DNA from: Paraconiothyrium sp. Pb-2020
Lineage: Eukaryota; Ascomycota; Dothideomycetes; Pleosporales; Didymosphaeriaceae
NCBI GenBank assembly: GCA_022419385.1
Contig: JAJUBI010000002.1
Location: 4,278,001 to 4,342,000 of the forward strand
DNA: 64,000 bases
Direction of reading: 5' to 3'
A program made the translations under genes and the position numbers. The notes under the pieces are model-generated. The model was given only the letters and a program-made list of their open reading frames with translations, had not been told where the DNA came from and made no database searches. Positions 43,200-54,761 of this stretch are shown here, one piece after another (position 1 is the stretch's first letter; each line of letters begins with the position of its first letter).

Positions 43200-46049
43200 C
43201 TACTGACGCTCGTTGACAGGCGTCGCCCCAAGCACCCACCCAAGGCCACTGGCCAGCCCACCAGTGACCGCATTAGCAACCATATCTCTTCTCCTTACTC
43301 TCTCATCACTGGTACTGTGTATGCTCCCTGAATCGCTGCCTATATCTACGGACGCACGGCTCGTGTTACCGTGACTCTCCGCTCCAGATACATTGCGACT
43401 GCCTCCACTTCCGCGAAGTGGGAATGCGCTCTTGGAAAATGCAGCAGCGGCTCCCCTAGCGACATCAAATAGGCCCATAGGTGCTTCTTCTACCGCGCCT
43501 CGGCCGACTTCGCGGCGAGGCTGGATGGTAATCGCTTCTGCGAATGCGCCGGGAAGACGACGGTCCGCTGCGTCGTTAAAGCGCTCTTCTGCTTCATTCT
43601 CTTCCGCCAGCAGGTTGGTCATTTCAGTTTCACATTCTTGCCATACGGCTAGAACCTCCTCTAAATGACGAGGCGGTGCCAGGAGCAGTGCTTGTGAAAG
43701 AAGCTCCATGCGCTGCTCCAATCGGCGTAGGTCGGGGCGGGCGGCTGTATTTGCTTGGCCCCATGTTGAAGACGAGGATGGCGAGCCGCGGTGGCGACCT
43801 GCTTGTACGGCGGCGCGCCAGGCCACATCTTCGCTATTGTTATCTCGACCTTCTGACTCGTGGGACCCGAATGAGAAGCGCTGTGACGACTTGGACAGGG
43901 CTGGCGACACAGCCGGCGAGGGTATTGATGGAGTAAGCCTGTTCACGACGTAGGAGTACGCAGTCTCAAAATCGTCTTCTGCAAGTGCTGCCTCGACCGT
44001 CATGCCAATAACACGACGTTCCGCTGCGGCCTTCCTTTTCTCTATAGCGGCTGTGTCAAGATGACTGTGACCGGCGTCTTTGTCCATGATAGTGGACGGC
44101 TCCGCGACGACCAGATTCTGGCCGATGGAAATGAGGTCATCTAAGTGGGTGTAACTGCGGAGGTTCTGCTCGAAGAGTTTCTGGATCAACGAGAGCGGGT
44201 CGGTGCTCACCCTGATGTTAACAGGCTGGAACGGGACACCGTGTTGTAGGATCAGAGAGTAGAACGACATGGCGTGTGTTGCGGCAAGCAGAGCTTGAAT
44301 ACGCTGAAAGCGGCCTGAATTGGGAAAATGTGCCTTGAACGCTGCAACAATGTCTGAAGCGCGCTTCATTCCTCCTCTTGTTCGGTTGCCGTTGCTCGCG
44401 TTGTCATAGTGGTGCAATACAGCCGTGAGGATGACCTGCTCGACCTCGGAGAGAAGAAGAGGGGTTCGATCTGACGTCGACCGAATGTATAATTGAACGA
44501 CAAGTGTGTACTGACTGCCTTCAAGCAGACCTCTCAATATCTCCGTCTCGATAGTTTGGCTATCAATGTGACCAAAGAGTCCCTGTGCATATCGATCGGG
44601 GCCTGTCTGATTCGATCCCCAGTTCCAGAGCCAGAGTAACCTAGATCGATCCGCCCGCCATTGTTCAGCGTCAAGCTTAGCACTTGTGCTGAGAGCATGG
44701 ACGATCTTGTGGAGAAGGAAGAGCTGCTCTGATTCGTCATTGCGGAGGAACATGCGCGCAACTTCCCTCACGGACATGGGTTGCTGCAAGCTAGACAGAA
44801 CGTGGGCAGAGAAAATGAACAACTCGAGGAGATGGACAGCATCCTGACTTGGCTGGGTCAGGGTATTGTCAGGTCTTGTGATATGCTCTTCTTGTAGGGC
44901 GGATGCTTGAAGTCCCTGGAGTAAAGGCATATCTGCAGTACACGACGGTAATGCTTCCACGATCACGCTCAGATGTGGGGGAGGCTCTAAGCTAAGAAGA
45001 TCGGATATCCGCGCGAGCAGGCCGTGGGCTGTCCGTAGTATGTCGCTGTTGCTACTATCAAAGAGATATAAGCATGCCAAGGCTATCTGTGCATACCGAC
45101 GTTCCAGCTTTCGTTGGGTCTCGTCATCAACATAGTCGCGACCTTCTTCGAAGCCGCCGAGGTCTAGGTCCTCGGGGCCATCCCACTCGATGATGGCCGA
45201 TGATATTAAGGGGAAGTCGGCCTTCGAAGTATCCACCAGCCATCCGAACAAAGACTCCCAGTCGTCAGGGTCTTGAGCTGGCGCTTCAGTTATGGACGCT
45301 CTTCGGTTCTCTGGCGACAGTTTGCGCCTTTTTCGCTCGTTCGCTCCACACATCCAGGGCCCGACCACACCTCGTAGGTCACGCGCCGCCTGTCCTCCTT
45401 CTTGTGCGGTAGCGTGTGTCTGGCGGAGATTCGACAGTTGGATATCGATTGCTCGCCGGCCTCTCAACCTGACGAACTCATCGAGCGATGGAGCGGGGCT
45501 CTGAGGGTAGTACTCGTACATCAGTCGCAGAAGCGGCAAAGCTGTAGATATGAACCATGTCCGTATGTATTCGGAATGGCCAATGAAGGGCGCGATCAGC
45601 TCGGGTATTGTGTTGAGTAGGCCAGTCTCGGCGTCTATTCGGTGTGCGCGGTGGATAAGGAAGTGTGTGAGGGGATCCAGTTCTGACTCGGCCTTGTACA
45701 GAAGATGTACCAAAGGCAGCAATTTCAGCTCAAGGTTCCGTCGCTTTTTCTTTGCTTGCGAATTTGAGAGCTCCTCCACCGGCGCAACTTCGAGCGCAGC
45801 TGCGGGGTCGTCGCCCGGTATGCGGTTGCCGCTCGCGAGTTCATCGAGGTACTCGAGGTATGCGGAAGGAGGAACGCTTTCCGGCAGGTACGTCAATAGT
45901 ATCCGCAGAATCAATTCGAGGTCAAAGACGGTATCGCGGAGGGCTGTCAATGCGCGGAGGCCGGCGATGTTGGATTCGTTGGCGTAGTGGACGGCGAGGA
46001 GAACGCAATGCGGCGCAGAAAGCTTCTGGAGCCTCTGAAGCTCCGCCAT
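43200..46049 (-). CDS. SEC39: Sec39-domain protein (Dsl1 tethering complex)
   Basis: An intronless gene of 949 residues. The N-terminal region matches Sec39/NAG family features: APHCVLLAVHYANESNIAGL, then LRILLTYLPESVPPSAYLEYL, a hallmark of the helical-repeat fold. Sec39 with Dsl1 and Tip20 tethers retrograde COPI vesicles at the ER membrane and helps SNARE assembly. The middle is a long alpha-solenoid. The C-terminal 250 residues include a disordered Ser/Gly/Arg stretch. The protein is longer than the yeast protein (about 700 residues), as usual in Pezizomycotina. It ends in the hydrophobic LASGLGWVLGATPVNERQ, with no targeting signal. Confidence 0.87.
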   Translation of the reverse strand: MAELQRLQKLSAPHCVLLAVHYANESNIAGLRALTALRDTVFDLELILRILLTYLPESVPPSAYLEYLDELASGNRIPGDDPAAALEVAPVEELSNSQAKKKRRNLELKLLPLVHLLYKAESELDPLTHFLIHRAHRIDAETGLLNTIPELIAPFIGHSEYIRTWFISTALPLLRLMYEYYPQSPAPSLDEFVRLRGRRAIDIQLSNLRQTHATAQEGGQAARDLRGVVGPWMCGANERKRRKLSPENRRASITEAPAQDPDDWESLFGWLVDTSKADFPLISSAIIEWDGPEDLDLGGFEEGRDYVDDETQRKLERRYAQIALACLYLFDSSNSDILRTAHGLLARISDLLSLEPPPHLSVIVEALPSCTADMPLLQGLQASALQEEHITRPDNTLTQPSQDAVHLLELFIFSAHVLSSLQQPMSVREVARMFLRNDESEQLFLLHKIVHALSTSAKLDAEQWRADRSRLLWLWNWGSNQTGPDRYAQGLFGHIDSQTIETEILRGLLEGSQYTLVVQLYIRSTSDRTPLLLSEVEQVILTAVLHHYDNASNGNRTRGGMKRASDIVAAFKAHFPNSGRFQRIQALLAATHAMSFYSLILQHGVPFQPVNIRVSTDPLSLIQKLFEQNLRSYTHLDDLISIGQNLVVAEPSTIMDKDAGHSHLDTAAIEKRKAAAERRVIGMTVEAALAEDDFETAYSYVVNRLTPSIPSPAVSPALSKSSQRFSFGSHESEGRDNNSEDVAWRAAVQAGRHRGSPSSSSTWGQANTAARPDLRRLEQRMELLSQALLLAPPRHLEEVLAVWQECETEMTNLLAEENEAEERFNDAADRRLPGAFAEAITIQPRREVGRGAVEEAPMGLFDVARGAAAAFSKSAFPLRGSGGSRNVSGAESHGNTSRASVDIGSDSGSIHSTSDERVRRRDMVANAVTGGLASGLGWVLGATPVNERQ

Positions 46050-46992
46050 GGTGAGTAAATCGACTCTGAGCGGCTATCGTGGCGTGAATGAGATAATATC
46101 CATGTTCCTTTGGAAATTGTGGCAGCACCGCGACTACACAATCGGACACACGTCGCGACTTCCCTGTCCCGCATTACGTAAGGCGGCAACCAGCCAACTT
46201 TCGGAGGTCCGCAGTCTTGGGTTCACACACCTTCACGACTAAACACACTTCGCAAACATTTGCATAGACGATATTAGACAGCATGAAAATTCATACAGCA
46301 TGAGCACCAACTGTGGTTACTGCATGCACAAGTAACGGAAAATGCTCCTGGTTTTAACCGCTGGAGTAGACGGTAATTGGCTTCTCGTGCTTCAGACATG
46401 CTCAAGAGTTGAGGACAGTTTTGTAGTCCGTCGCAGTTCTGTCATTAAACTGCGCGCGTCGCATTGTACCGGTTTGGCAAATTGCGTTTCTAGAGGCTTC
46501 ACGAGGACAGTAGCTGGTTTTCATCGTTTCATTCGTACATGTTGTAAACTAAATAAGCAGGTAAAACCGAGGAAAATACATGAAAGAGACTGTGAAGCTG
46601 TAAGAGAATGAGTCTATAACAGACCAAATGCACTTCCTCTCACGTCAGAGCCTCAAGCTCGTCGTCTTTCAGTCATTGAATGGATGACCGAACAACAACA
46701 AGCCGGTACGCGAATAGAAACCAAAATAGGGGCAAACTACACTAGGGGCAGAATGTATCAAGGGAAAACTTGCAACCAAGAAGACCAACTAGGGGTATAA
46801 TCTGTTAGGGGAGAGCGCATGGGGAGAGTTCAAACAGGGGAAAACAGCAGAAGAGTCTCACACAGCTTATACTGTATGCCTTCGTTCTTTCCACATAATC
46901 TTTGCACTGGTACGAGAGCTATCCCAAGCTCAAGAGATCATGGGGTTTCAGTGCTGGTACTAGGGTCGCACTCACAGGTGTGAGAATAAGGC
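46050..46992. other. Intergenic, about 940 bp, with AGGGG cluster
   Basis: Promoter of Sec39 (minus) and 3' flank of the F-box/ankyrin gene. Five AGGGG words (46728, 46744, 46791, 46807, 46836) plus a GGGG at 46821 are clustered. No gene supported. Confidence 0.45.
46728..46840 (+). promoter_or_regulatory. Cluster of AGGGG (stress-response-like) elements
   Basis: Five copies of AGGGG in 113 bp, the core bound by Msn2/4-type zinc fingers in yeast. They lie about 680-790 bp upstream of the Sec39 ATG and about 150-270 bp past the stop of the minus-strand F-box/ankyrin gene, so the target gene is uncertain. The same G tracts could also form a loose G-quadruplex. Confidence 0.3.
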
Positions 46993-48493
46993 TCACATGT
47001 TGAGGTCGGATCCTTGACGTGCCGGGGTAGGGGCAGGACTACGCTGGAATCGATGTACAGGGGCTGGATCTTGTTTCTTGACCTTGCTATACTTCTCTGA
47101 GTAGGTGGGGACATGTGTGCCTGTCTCCTTCATCTTGGCGTCGCGAAGCAAGTTGTACACAGCCTTCCTCCTGTTCGCCACCTCCAGGCCCTCAACTTTG
47201 GCGCCGCGGCTGAGCAAGATTTGGATGATATCCCGGTCACCTCGCTTCATTGCCTCCTCGATGGGTACGACCTTGATCCGGTACTTGCTTCCCTCGTTGT
47301 ACAGTCGGCTTGCAATGCCATCGACCACTGCTCCTGCATCAAGAATTGCAGTTACAGTATCTGCTGTACCGAAATTGACCGCAATGGTCAAGGGAGAAGA
47401 GTTGCGCCAGAGAGAATTGGCGCCATGGTATGAGATGTTGAGGAGACGCATCACGACGTCGGTGCTGTGATGCTTGCAGGCGTACTTGAACACGTAGGCA
47501 TCCAAACGCAAACGGGTGGTCGTAGTGTTCGTAGCGTCAAGGAAAGTGATGGCGGTTTGGCTGTTGCAACGTATGATGGCGCGGTGCAGCAGAGTCTGAA
47601 AGCTTCCCGAAGAATACATGAAGAATGGCTTCCCAACGAATTCAATAATTCGTCGAATCCATGATCTGCTAGCCGTCCGCATTGCCTCTTTCAGATTATC
47701 TTCCCAACGGAACGTATAGCTACCCAGATACCTTCCAGATTGTTGGGCTAGTTTCTCCACGTGAGCCGCAATCGCGTCGAAGATTGCCGGATGGTCGAAC
47801 TCGAATGAGTTCGTGACCGCATTCCCAAAGATTGTAATCTCGAATGGATTGACGCGAGGGTTTCCGGAGAGGACATCCTTAGAGAGCGCCATGTTCCCGG
47901 TCGCTGCGGCCATGGCGAGCTTGCAGTGAGGAAGCATCAGCTCACTGTCTCCAGGTAGCTTGAGATGCCATGAAGGAAGTATCGTCTGTGTCTCATACAT
48001 CTCATAAGGACTCCAGCCACCCAACTTGAACCCGAGATGCTGCATTGACACAGTATGGCCGCCCGCCTTGCACAGAGCCTCGCGCAGCTGGTCAGAGGTT
48101 TGGTTCGAGCTTTCAGATCCATAACCTTGGAGGTAGCTGATCGTAGAGTTGATGATGTCCGGCACGGTTGCATCCGCGTCGAGGATAGACTTGGTGCGAT
48201 AGAAGAGATAGCGCCATAAATGCTTGCGCATGAACAACCGGCTTGGATCTGAAGCGAATGCGTCCTGAGTCTGCATGGCGAAAATGTCGTACTCGATCTC
48301 AGCGGCGAAAGTCCCTTCGGCGATTAGCATATACTGATTTCATCAGATAACAGACATGAGGGAATGTCCGTCTTGTGATTTGTCACTTACGGCAAACCCC
48401 GCGAAGCTTCCAGGCCCCTTGTGGCTCGGCTTGCTGCACGAGAACGTGCACGATCCGCTGAAACATCTCGGGCGGGAGATCCAACAGCTTCAT
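46993..48493 (-). CDS. F-box/ankyrin-repeat protein, family member B
   Basis: Exons 48493..48391 and 48314..46993 join to 474 residues. Exon 1 is the F-box (MKLLDLPPEMFQRIVHVLV, then AWKLRGVC). The intron (donor GTAAGT, branch GCTAAT, acceptor AAG) splits the Arg codon of VCRTFAAEIE. The body is helical, with ankyrin-like repeats in the second half: VVMRLLNISYHGAN, LTIAVNFGTADTVTAILDAGAVVDG and EAMKRGDRDIIQILLSRGAKVEG. The end is a basic/Pro-rich tail (RSPAPTPARQGSD). It shares the exon structure and the TFAAEIE block with the neighbour at 49178-50820. An SCF substrate receptor is the family expectation; the substrate is unknown. Confidence 0.83.
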
Positions 48494-49177
48494 GTTGTCG
48501 TGGGCGTGAAATGCTAGAGTTCGTGGTGGAAAAGGCTCGTTGTTGATATTTGAGGTCGTGACGAGGTAAAAAGCAGAGTGACGTCTATGGTGTCGAGGGG
48601 TTGATATACCATAGGTCTATGCGATATTGCGCGCTAAGATTATGCTTGGGGCACGAGCGTTGAGATAGTAAAGTCGGTCTTCAACCCAGTTGAAATCTTT
48701 GAATTACCTAATTGGTTGAAAACGGGGGTAATGGTCAACTTACGCTATTGGTAAAAGGAATGAGCGAGGAAGGCGAAACACAGCCTGTTTGCACGCCTAG
48801 AACTAAATGTAACATGCATGTCATTTATGTAAGGGCGCCTGAGACTACGCCACCATCGCTCATTACATTAACATGCGTGTGTTATCTGGTCCGCTTCGCG
48901 CCGAATCGGGAGGTCTGTTCATGAACCTTATGCTTCGCTTCCTGAACGTCAGCTCGTACGTTCACTTTAGTCGCCAATGTAAATATCTTGTGCTACCCAT
49001 CTCTCTGCTACCCATCTCTCAAAATGACTCTTGGTTTGAGTTTCCGCCGGCAATCTACACAGCCAGCGCAATAGTAGTAGAAAACCTAAGGGGGTTAGGG
49101 ACGTGAATGCGTAAAACATATTAAGCCCTACCAGGTCATGTACACCTGTGGCGCCTTCGCCACCCTTCGTCGCGGAA
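48494..49177. other. Intergenic, about 680 bp, between tandem paralogues
   Basis: Promoter of member B and 3' flank of member C. It contains a tandem CTACCCATCTCTC pair (about 48994-49018). No gene supported. Confidence 0.4.
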
Positions 49178-50820
49178 TCAAATGTCATAAGTGGGACAAT
49201 CTTCGCCATATTTCGCCATCTTAACCGTGCGTAACTCATTGTATACGGCCTCACTGAACTGATTCCCATCCCAACGCACATTTTGTACGTTTGCGCCTCG
49301 CTTGATGAGATACTGTACTGTAGACAAGGCTCCTGATTCGGCAGCGTATTCGAGCGGGCACTTGGGACGGCAGAGAATTTTGGCGTCCACAGTGCTTACG
49401 GGTATGGCGGGACCGTCGACCGAGGCACCCGCGTCCATTATAACCATGACAGCTTCTAGTGAGCCGTACTCTGAAGCCATGGCCAATGGGCATGACCGAG
49501 ACCATACCATAGGAAAGCGGCCTTCTATATCGACATCTTCCCAAACATGGTCAGGACCAACCAGGGGGTTATCGAGGAATGCTTTGACAAGATGCACATC
49601 GTTGAGTCTGCAGGCCTCAGCGAATGCATATTCCCGAGCCTTCTCAAAGGACCAACGGTTCCACTTGGGATAATCCGTTGCTTTGTAGATCTTGTCAGGA
49701 TTAACATCGAAGATCAGCTTAGCCATCCGAGGGTCATCTGAGTCTATAGCATCATATAGCCACTCAAGGTACTCCCGGGGGTCTAGTGTGTTTGTGCAGT
49801 ATCGATGAAGACGTAGCAGGCCCTTCACGGTATCTTTACCACAGTAACGCACAGCAGCCGCAAGAACCCCTCTGAAAGTACAATGGCTTGGTTCCCCCCA
49901 CTCCTCATAGCTACAGCTCATATAGCTGCTTTCCATTTGTTCTATGCGAGGATGTAAGAAGTGCAGCTTACCAGTGCGAAAATCATCCACAATGAGAAGG
50001 ACAACGTGGTCGTGACCTTGCTCTGCTGCGTTCCCCAAGGGATTTCCGAATGGAACGTGATCCTTGTCGACGTATTTAGAGAAGTCGGCGTCAGGTAACA
50101 AGCGCTTGACACTTTCCGCATCTCCTAAGTATGAGGCGGCCGCGAGTTTCATCTCAGGTGTTATTGCCAGCGGAATAAAGTCGGTGGAGTGCCTGGTTGG
50201 AAACCAACCTAGAAATTGAGCCAACCTGGGACTATCTGTGCGCCATGCCACGAGATCGCACATCATTTCGAGGACCCATTCTTTTCCTTGCGTATCCAGG
50301 TGGAGTTCGGTATTGAAGAACTTCGTCATATCATGGATCCGGTGCAGGAAAGTGTCGACGGGATCGAGATAGTCATGCAACCTCTTCACATGGTAAGACA
50401 TATACTTGCTAAACCACTGTTCCCAGAATGGGCGCGGCTGAAAACGCGGCTGAAAACGGTATATGCAGGGTAAGCCAATATTCTGGCGAACCTGCCTAGT
50501 GAAAGCATCGCATTCGATCTCGGCCGCAAAAGTGCCTACTGTTATTAGTATGCGCCAGAAGACTAGAACAGAGCGGCACACTCACGACAGACAGAACGAA
50601 TTGTCCAAGCTCTAGCGACACCCAGGTCCATTACCACCTCATGGATAATATTTTGGAACAATTCAGGCGGTAGGTCGAGAAGCGGTGTGCGATCGGACTG
50701 CGGATTGGGGACCCTCGTGGTCTTGTCGCTGGCGTCCATGTCGAGGTTCTGTGACTTCGTAGCGATTGTGCATAGCGATTGGGATGGACAGGCCGAAACA
50801 TTATTGTTATGGGGATCCAT
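49178..50820 (-). CDS. F-box/ankyrin-repeat protein, family member C
   Basis: Exons 50820..50586 and 50535..49178 join to 530 residues. The F-box (LLDLPPELFQNIIHEVVMD, then AWTIRSVC) is preceded by a 50-residue polar N-terminus (MDPHNNNVSACPSQS...). The intron again splits the Arg codon of VCRTFAAEIE. Ankyrin-like segments: LAAASYLGDAESVKRLLPDAD, NPLGNAAEQGHDHVVLLIVDD, PLAMASEYGSLEAVMVIMDAGASVDG and PLEYAAESGALSTVQYLIKRGANV. The start ATG 50820 lies about 70 bp from a TATATAA box; an open frame reaching back to 50952 crosses that box and is not used. Adjacent and co-directional with member B, it looks like a tandem duplicate. Confidence 0.85.
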
Positions 50821-50887
50821 GGTCGAGGTTGAGGGGCTCACTGCTTGAGCGAGTGCTGAGTGTGCAGCATGCAATGGGCGGGTGTGG

Positions 50888-50898
50888 TTTATATAGGC
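50888..50898 (-). promoter_or_regulatory. TATA box of F-box/ankyrin member C
   Basis: The minus strand reads GCCTATATAAA, 68-78 bp upstream of ATG 50820. It supports that start over the more upstream in-frame ATG. Confidence 0.5.
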
Positions 50899-51101
50899 GG
50901 TAGAAAGTTCACGGGACACGGACGCGAAAGCATCCGTGAATAAGATACGCAATGGGTTTGTCGAATTTCATAACTACGTCAACTTGTCAGGTCAAAGACC
51001 TAGCCACCTATACCCACGCACACAGCGTGGTTAACATAGATACATTGACAGTTATGCTACAAGTGGTCAGTGATCTCTGGTTTCCACCAGAGGCTCACTT
51101 C

Positions 51102-52359
51102 TCACCCAGAAATCCAAGCCTTCGTCATTTTCTCGACGAAGTCTTCCATCCATTTATCATTGAGCCAGTAGTCGAAACCGTGAGTACCCTTGACGCGTTT
51201 CTTAAATACGCCTTTTAGGTGCTCCTGCTTGAACAACCGCTTCCACAATCCCACAAACGTTTCAGACACCTCAAGAGGCACATTGGTGTCGGCATCTCCA
51301 TGATAAATGAATAGAGCAGGCACCTTTTCTAGCTTCGGTGCCTCTTTGAAGTTCTGCACCTGGGTCAGGATGTCTGGCAACAACCCACCGTCGTTTGCAT
51401 TTCCAAAATAGTCGGTCCATGTGTCACACCACGAGCTGGCAAAAGCCCCACACATACCGTAGGGGGGCGTACGTCGTTCGAGGATATCGGCAAAGATGCC
51501 CTCGTCGCTGAGACCGAGCAAATTACGCTCCTTCATCTCTTTACGTATCATCTGGACCTTGTTCCCCAATTCAACGACTTTATCCTTCACGTCATTCTTA
51601 TCCACATCCCTTTGCATGTAGGGTAATTGCTCTTTCTCGCGGTCGGCGCGCTTATAGTGACGAAGCATCGGATAGCGGAGGAACAGTACGTTGGCGTTGA
51701 GCTCCTCATGCGGACGCATGACTGAATATGCCGCTGCATACCCACCTGCGCTCTCACCCGATATGAGTAGCTTCGTCTTATCGAGTGCGAGGCTCGGTAA
51801 ACAATTTTTGTAGTCATCGATCAATTCGCTGCTGTAAAAGTAATTCCAGAAATCATCGACAGCACGTGTGATGTCTTTAATGTCGGCAAGTGGGAACCGT
51901 GGGTAATTGACGGCGAGGATTACAGCACCTTGATCCTTCGCCTGCCGTAGGGATGCCTGCAGGTACCATGGACACCACTTCCAGTCGCCGGTCCACTGCA
52001 TCTTGTCAGCCTAGTTCCAGGAGCAAAAGTTTCGAGATACAACTTACGAAGCCGCCACCCAGAAAGAACACGTGAATTGGAGCACCTTCACCTTTGCTCG
52101 AATCAATGCCCTTGGGCACAAGAAGTCCGACCTCATTCCAGTATTTCTCCGGCTTGCGGTAATATAGTGGATAAGCGTCAAATTTAAAGTCACTGAACTC
52201 TTTATTGTTGTGTTCGTTGAGCATAGGTTCCCGAGTGTCGAAATAGCCGCCCAAGAAATTCACCGCTTTCTCCAGAGTTACTTTGTGCTTCTTCTCCATT
52301 TCGTCAAGGGCCCTTTGTTTAACATCGTCCCACGCCGTCGTTTTCTTCTGTGGTGACAT
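51102..52359 (-). CDS. Alpha/beta-hydrolase of the lipase/esterase (GDXG, HSL-like) type
   Basis: Exons 52359..52048 and 52001..51102 join to 403 residues; the phase-0 intron falls just after the oxyanion strand FFLGGGF. The nucleophile elbow LLISGESAGGYAAAY holds Ser188. The acid lies in YHGDADTNVPLE and the His in KGTHGFDYW. The oxyanion region reads HVFFLGGG where the HSL family typically has HGGG, so one His is replaced by Leu. There is no signal peptide, and the N-terminus (MSPQKKTTAWDDVKQRALDEM) is a long amphipathic helix. It probably hydrolyses small esters; the substrate is unknown. The ATG is the first of a clean frame. Confidence 0.85.
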
Positions 52360-54761
52360 TTCTTCGATTAATTCCCTCTGTGTGGGTGTACTTGGAGGTT
52401 GGACTGAGATAACAATAGTAGATTGGATTATACTAGTATATCAAGAAGATGACTGAGCTGCAGGTCTCAGGTCGCGTTCTTATACATGGTGAGCCCGCTT
52501 ATCTAGGAGTCACTTGTCTACCATAGCTTGTCGCACCCAGGTCTGCTTTCGTTGAATTACGCGTCATAGAGCGAGTACCATAGGTAGCGAAGGTTGCAGT
52601 GGCCCAGCCCGCTCACACACATTTCCCGTCAGAGCACAGCGCATGAACGGTGAAACAGCCACAATTTGGGTAGCCGGGAACTGTATGGAGTGATATGTGT
52701 GCTCGTATGACTTGCTCGCACGTTTGTTACGCTCGTAATTAAGGTCTCCGAAGAGCTCGTTGACCGACCCATAGTGCTCAGTGTCCAGCATGTGGCCCGA
52801 GTCTTAGGTAGGGCAATGTACCAACCCAACGGTTAGACGTTTTGGTAGCACAGTGGAAACAAGCCTCGAGCTAGCGCTGGACTCACCCTCAAGGATGAAT
52901 AGGCCACCTAGAAGACCTGGCATGGTAATCTCAAGCTTTACCCTTCGATTAATCGATTGACTACCAAATCACAAACAAGTGACAGCGGCGCAAGATCTAA
53001 TTGTGGAAAAGTGGAGAGATCTTAGCCCTGGGCTACGAATGATTGGTCATTTCCCTTTAGCATATGGATTTATAATACTATCAGCAGCTGTTGGCGAACG
53101 TTTCTACGACTAATGAGATATCATAGTTGACGAAACTGCCCACTTTTCTACGAATCGGATCTTGGGCTGAGAAATGTACTGATAATGACATGGACTAGCC
53201 TCATAAAAAGTGATCCAATAGGCACATTGATCACTATGGAAAATCACGGCAACGATTCAAGAGTCCAAATGTACCCGAGGCTACTTGTGCAACCTTGGGT
53301 ATATCGGGCCCAGGGCACGGCTAGAGCTTTGTGACCGGGGCCCCGGTTTGGGCATCAACCAACCTTACTCATCAGGAGCACGCGGCAAATATGGGAAACC
53401 GCGAAGAATAGCGGGGTAACGTAGCACTACGGCTCTGGAGAATGACGCATACTAGTTCGTGCTCCTTGATTCAGGACTCGCTAATCTCAATGTACGGCTC
53501 GTTGTCCAGAGACGCATGAACCATGAGGACGAGTGTAACTCGGCATTGGAATCAACTACGTATGCCTCAAGACTATCGATGGATCAATGCGGGGCACGTG
53601 GTGGTTTGTTTCAGATTTTGGCACCACCAGAAGTCAAGATATGTGACGGCGGGCAGGACATTCCACTGTCTTGGGCAATCTTGAAGCCACTTGTGTTAGT
53701 TAGGTATAAGTAAGTGTCCTTCGCCAGTCAAGAAATGTCTACCCACCGTCTGCGCTTTTCCAATTACAAACACAGTCACATCTGCAGCCTTTTCACGAAA
53801 AATGTTCTCGGCAATTCTCAACAACCACATACAGCTCAAATACCGTAGGTGATGAGCGTTTTCTGAATGCGTTTTTCAGTTTGGTGATGCTGAATGAGCT
53901 TGTGTCCTTAACAAGGGATGAAGAGACGTATGTTCTCTTCGTAAGCCTTCTTGAATGACATGGACTCGTTCTAAAATCTGGGAGAAATGTTAGAAAAGAA
54001 CGGCACATGATGTGATAGCTAGCATGCCGGTATAAATTCTATGTCGGTGCTGGTAAAAATCCAGCAAAGCTCACGCACTGATCTCTGACACAATACATGG
54101 AGATACTGTGATGCGATTCGTATTATATATCCTCTGCTGAAGATGTATCCATCGCATTATCCTACGGTGTCCGCATCCTCTTCAGCCTTGATTTTTCGCC
54201 CATGCAAATCGCAGAATATCAGAAAGCCAGACCGCCAGCGTAGAAAAGATCACAGCCGCGAAGGAAACATTCCTTCCTCAGTTTCAGATTTAGACCCTTT
54301 CCTGTATGCACTCACTCGTATGGCAGGGTCAGTCTCAAGAAACGCCAAACTCCAGAGATGTCAAAGACGATGGTGGGATCACTATGTGCATAATGAACGC
54401 TCAGGCAAACCAGATTCTGCTTTCCTCCTGCTGATGATGTTCTTGAAATGCCGTCATCAAAGGATGGGCCGTCGCCGCCGCATGTGTGATACGGCGAGAA
54501 ATAAAACCACCGATAAGACGGGAAGACTGACCACACACAAGAATCGCAACCCGAACGTGTGAGTATATTCCGCGTAGGTATAATCGTGTATAGTCAGATG
54601 ACGACCTCAGACATACGCCGGGCCTGTAGCGCGCCACGCCGCATCAGGATCGACGTCCGCCGATACAGTCGTTGGTCCGACTTCCTCGTCAGCCTTCTTC
54701 GGTGGTAGGCTCTTCTACGGTGTATCAGCGTCAATCGAATCTTTGACAAGTCTTCAAACTG
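52360..54761. other. Gene-poor interval, about 2.4 kb
   Basis: Upstream of the lipase-like gene and downstream of the coiled-coil/BTB-like gene. An ORF at 54143-54562 (139 codons, basic, with several WW and RRR stretches) lacks domain and splice support. Shorter ORFs elsewhere are likely spurious. No intact repeat found. Confidence 0.45.

Noticed and set aside
54143..54562. 139-codon basic ORF
   Set aside because: Has an ATG but no domain, and a similar-sized frame exists on the other strand; not enough to call a gene.
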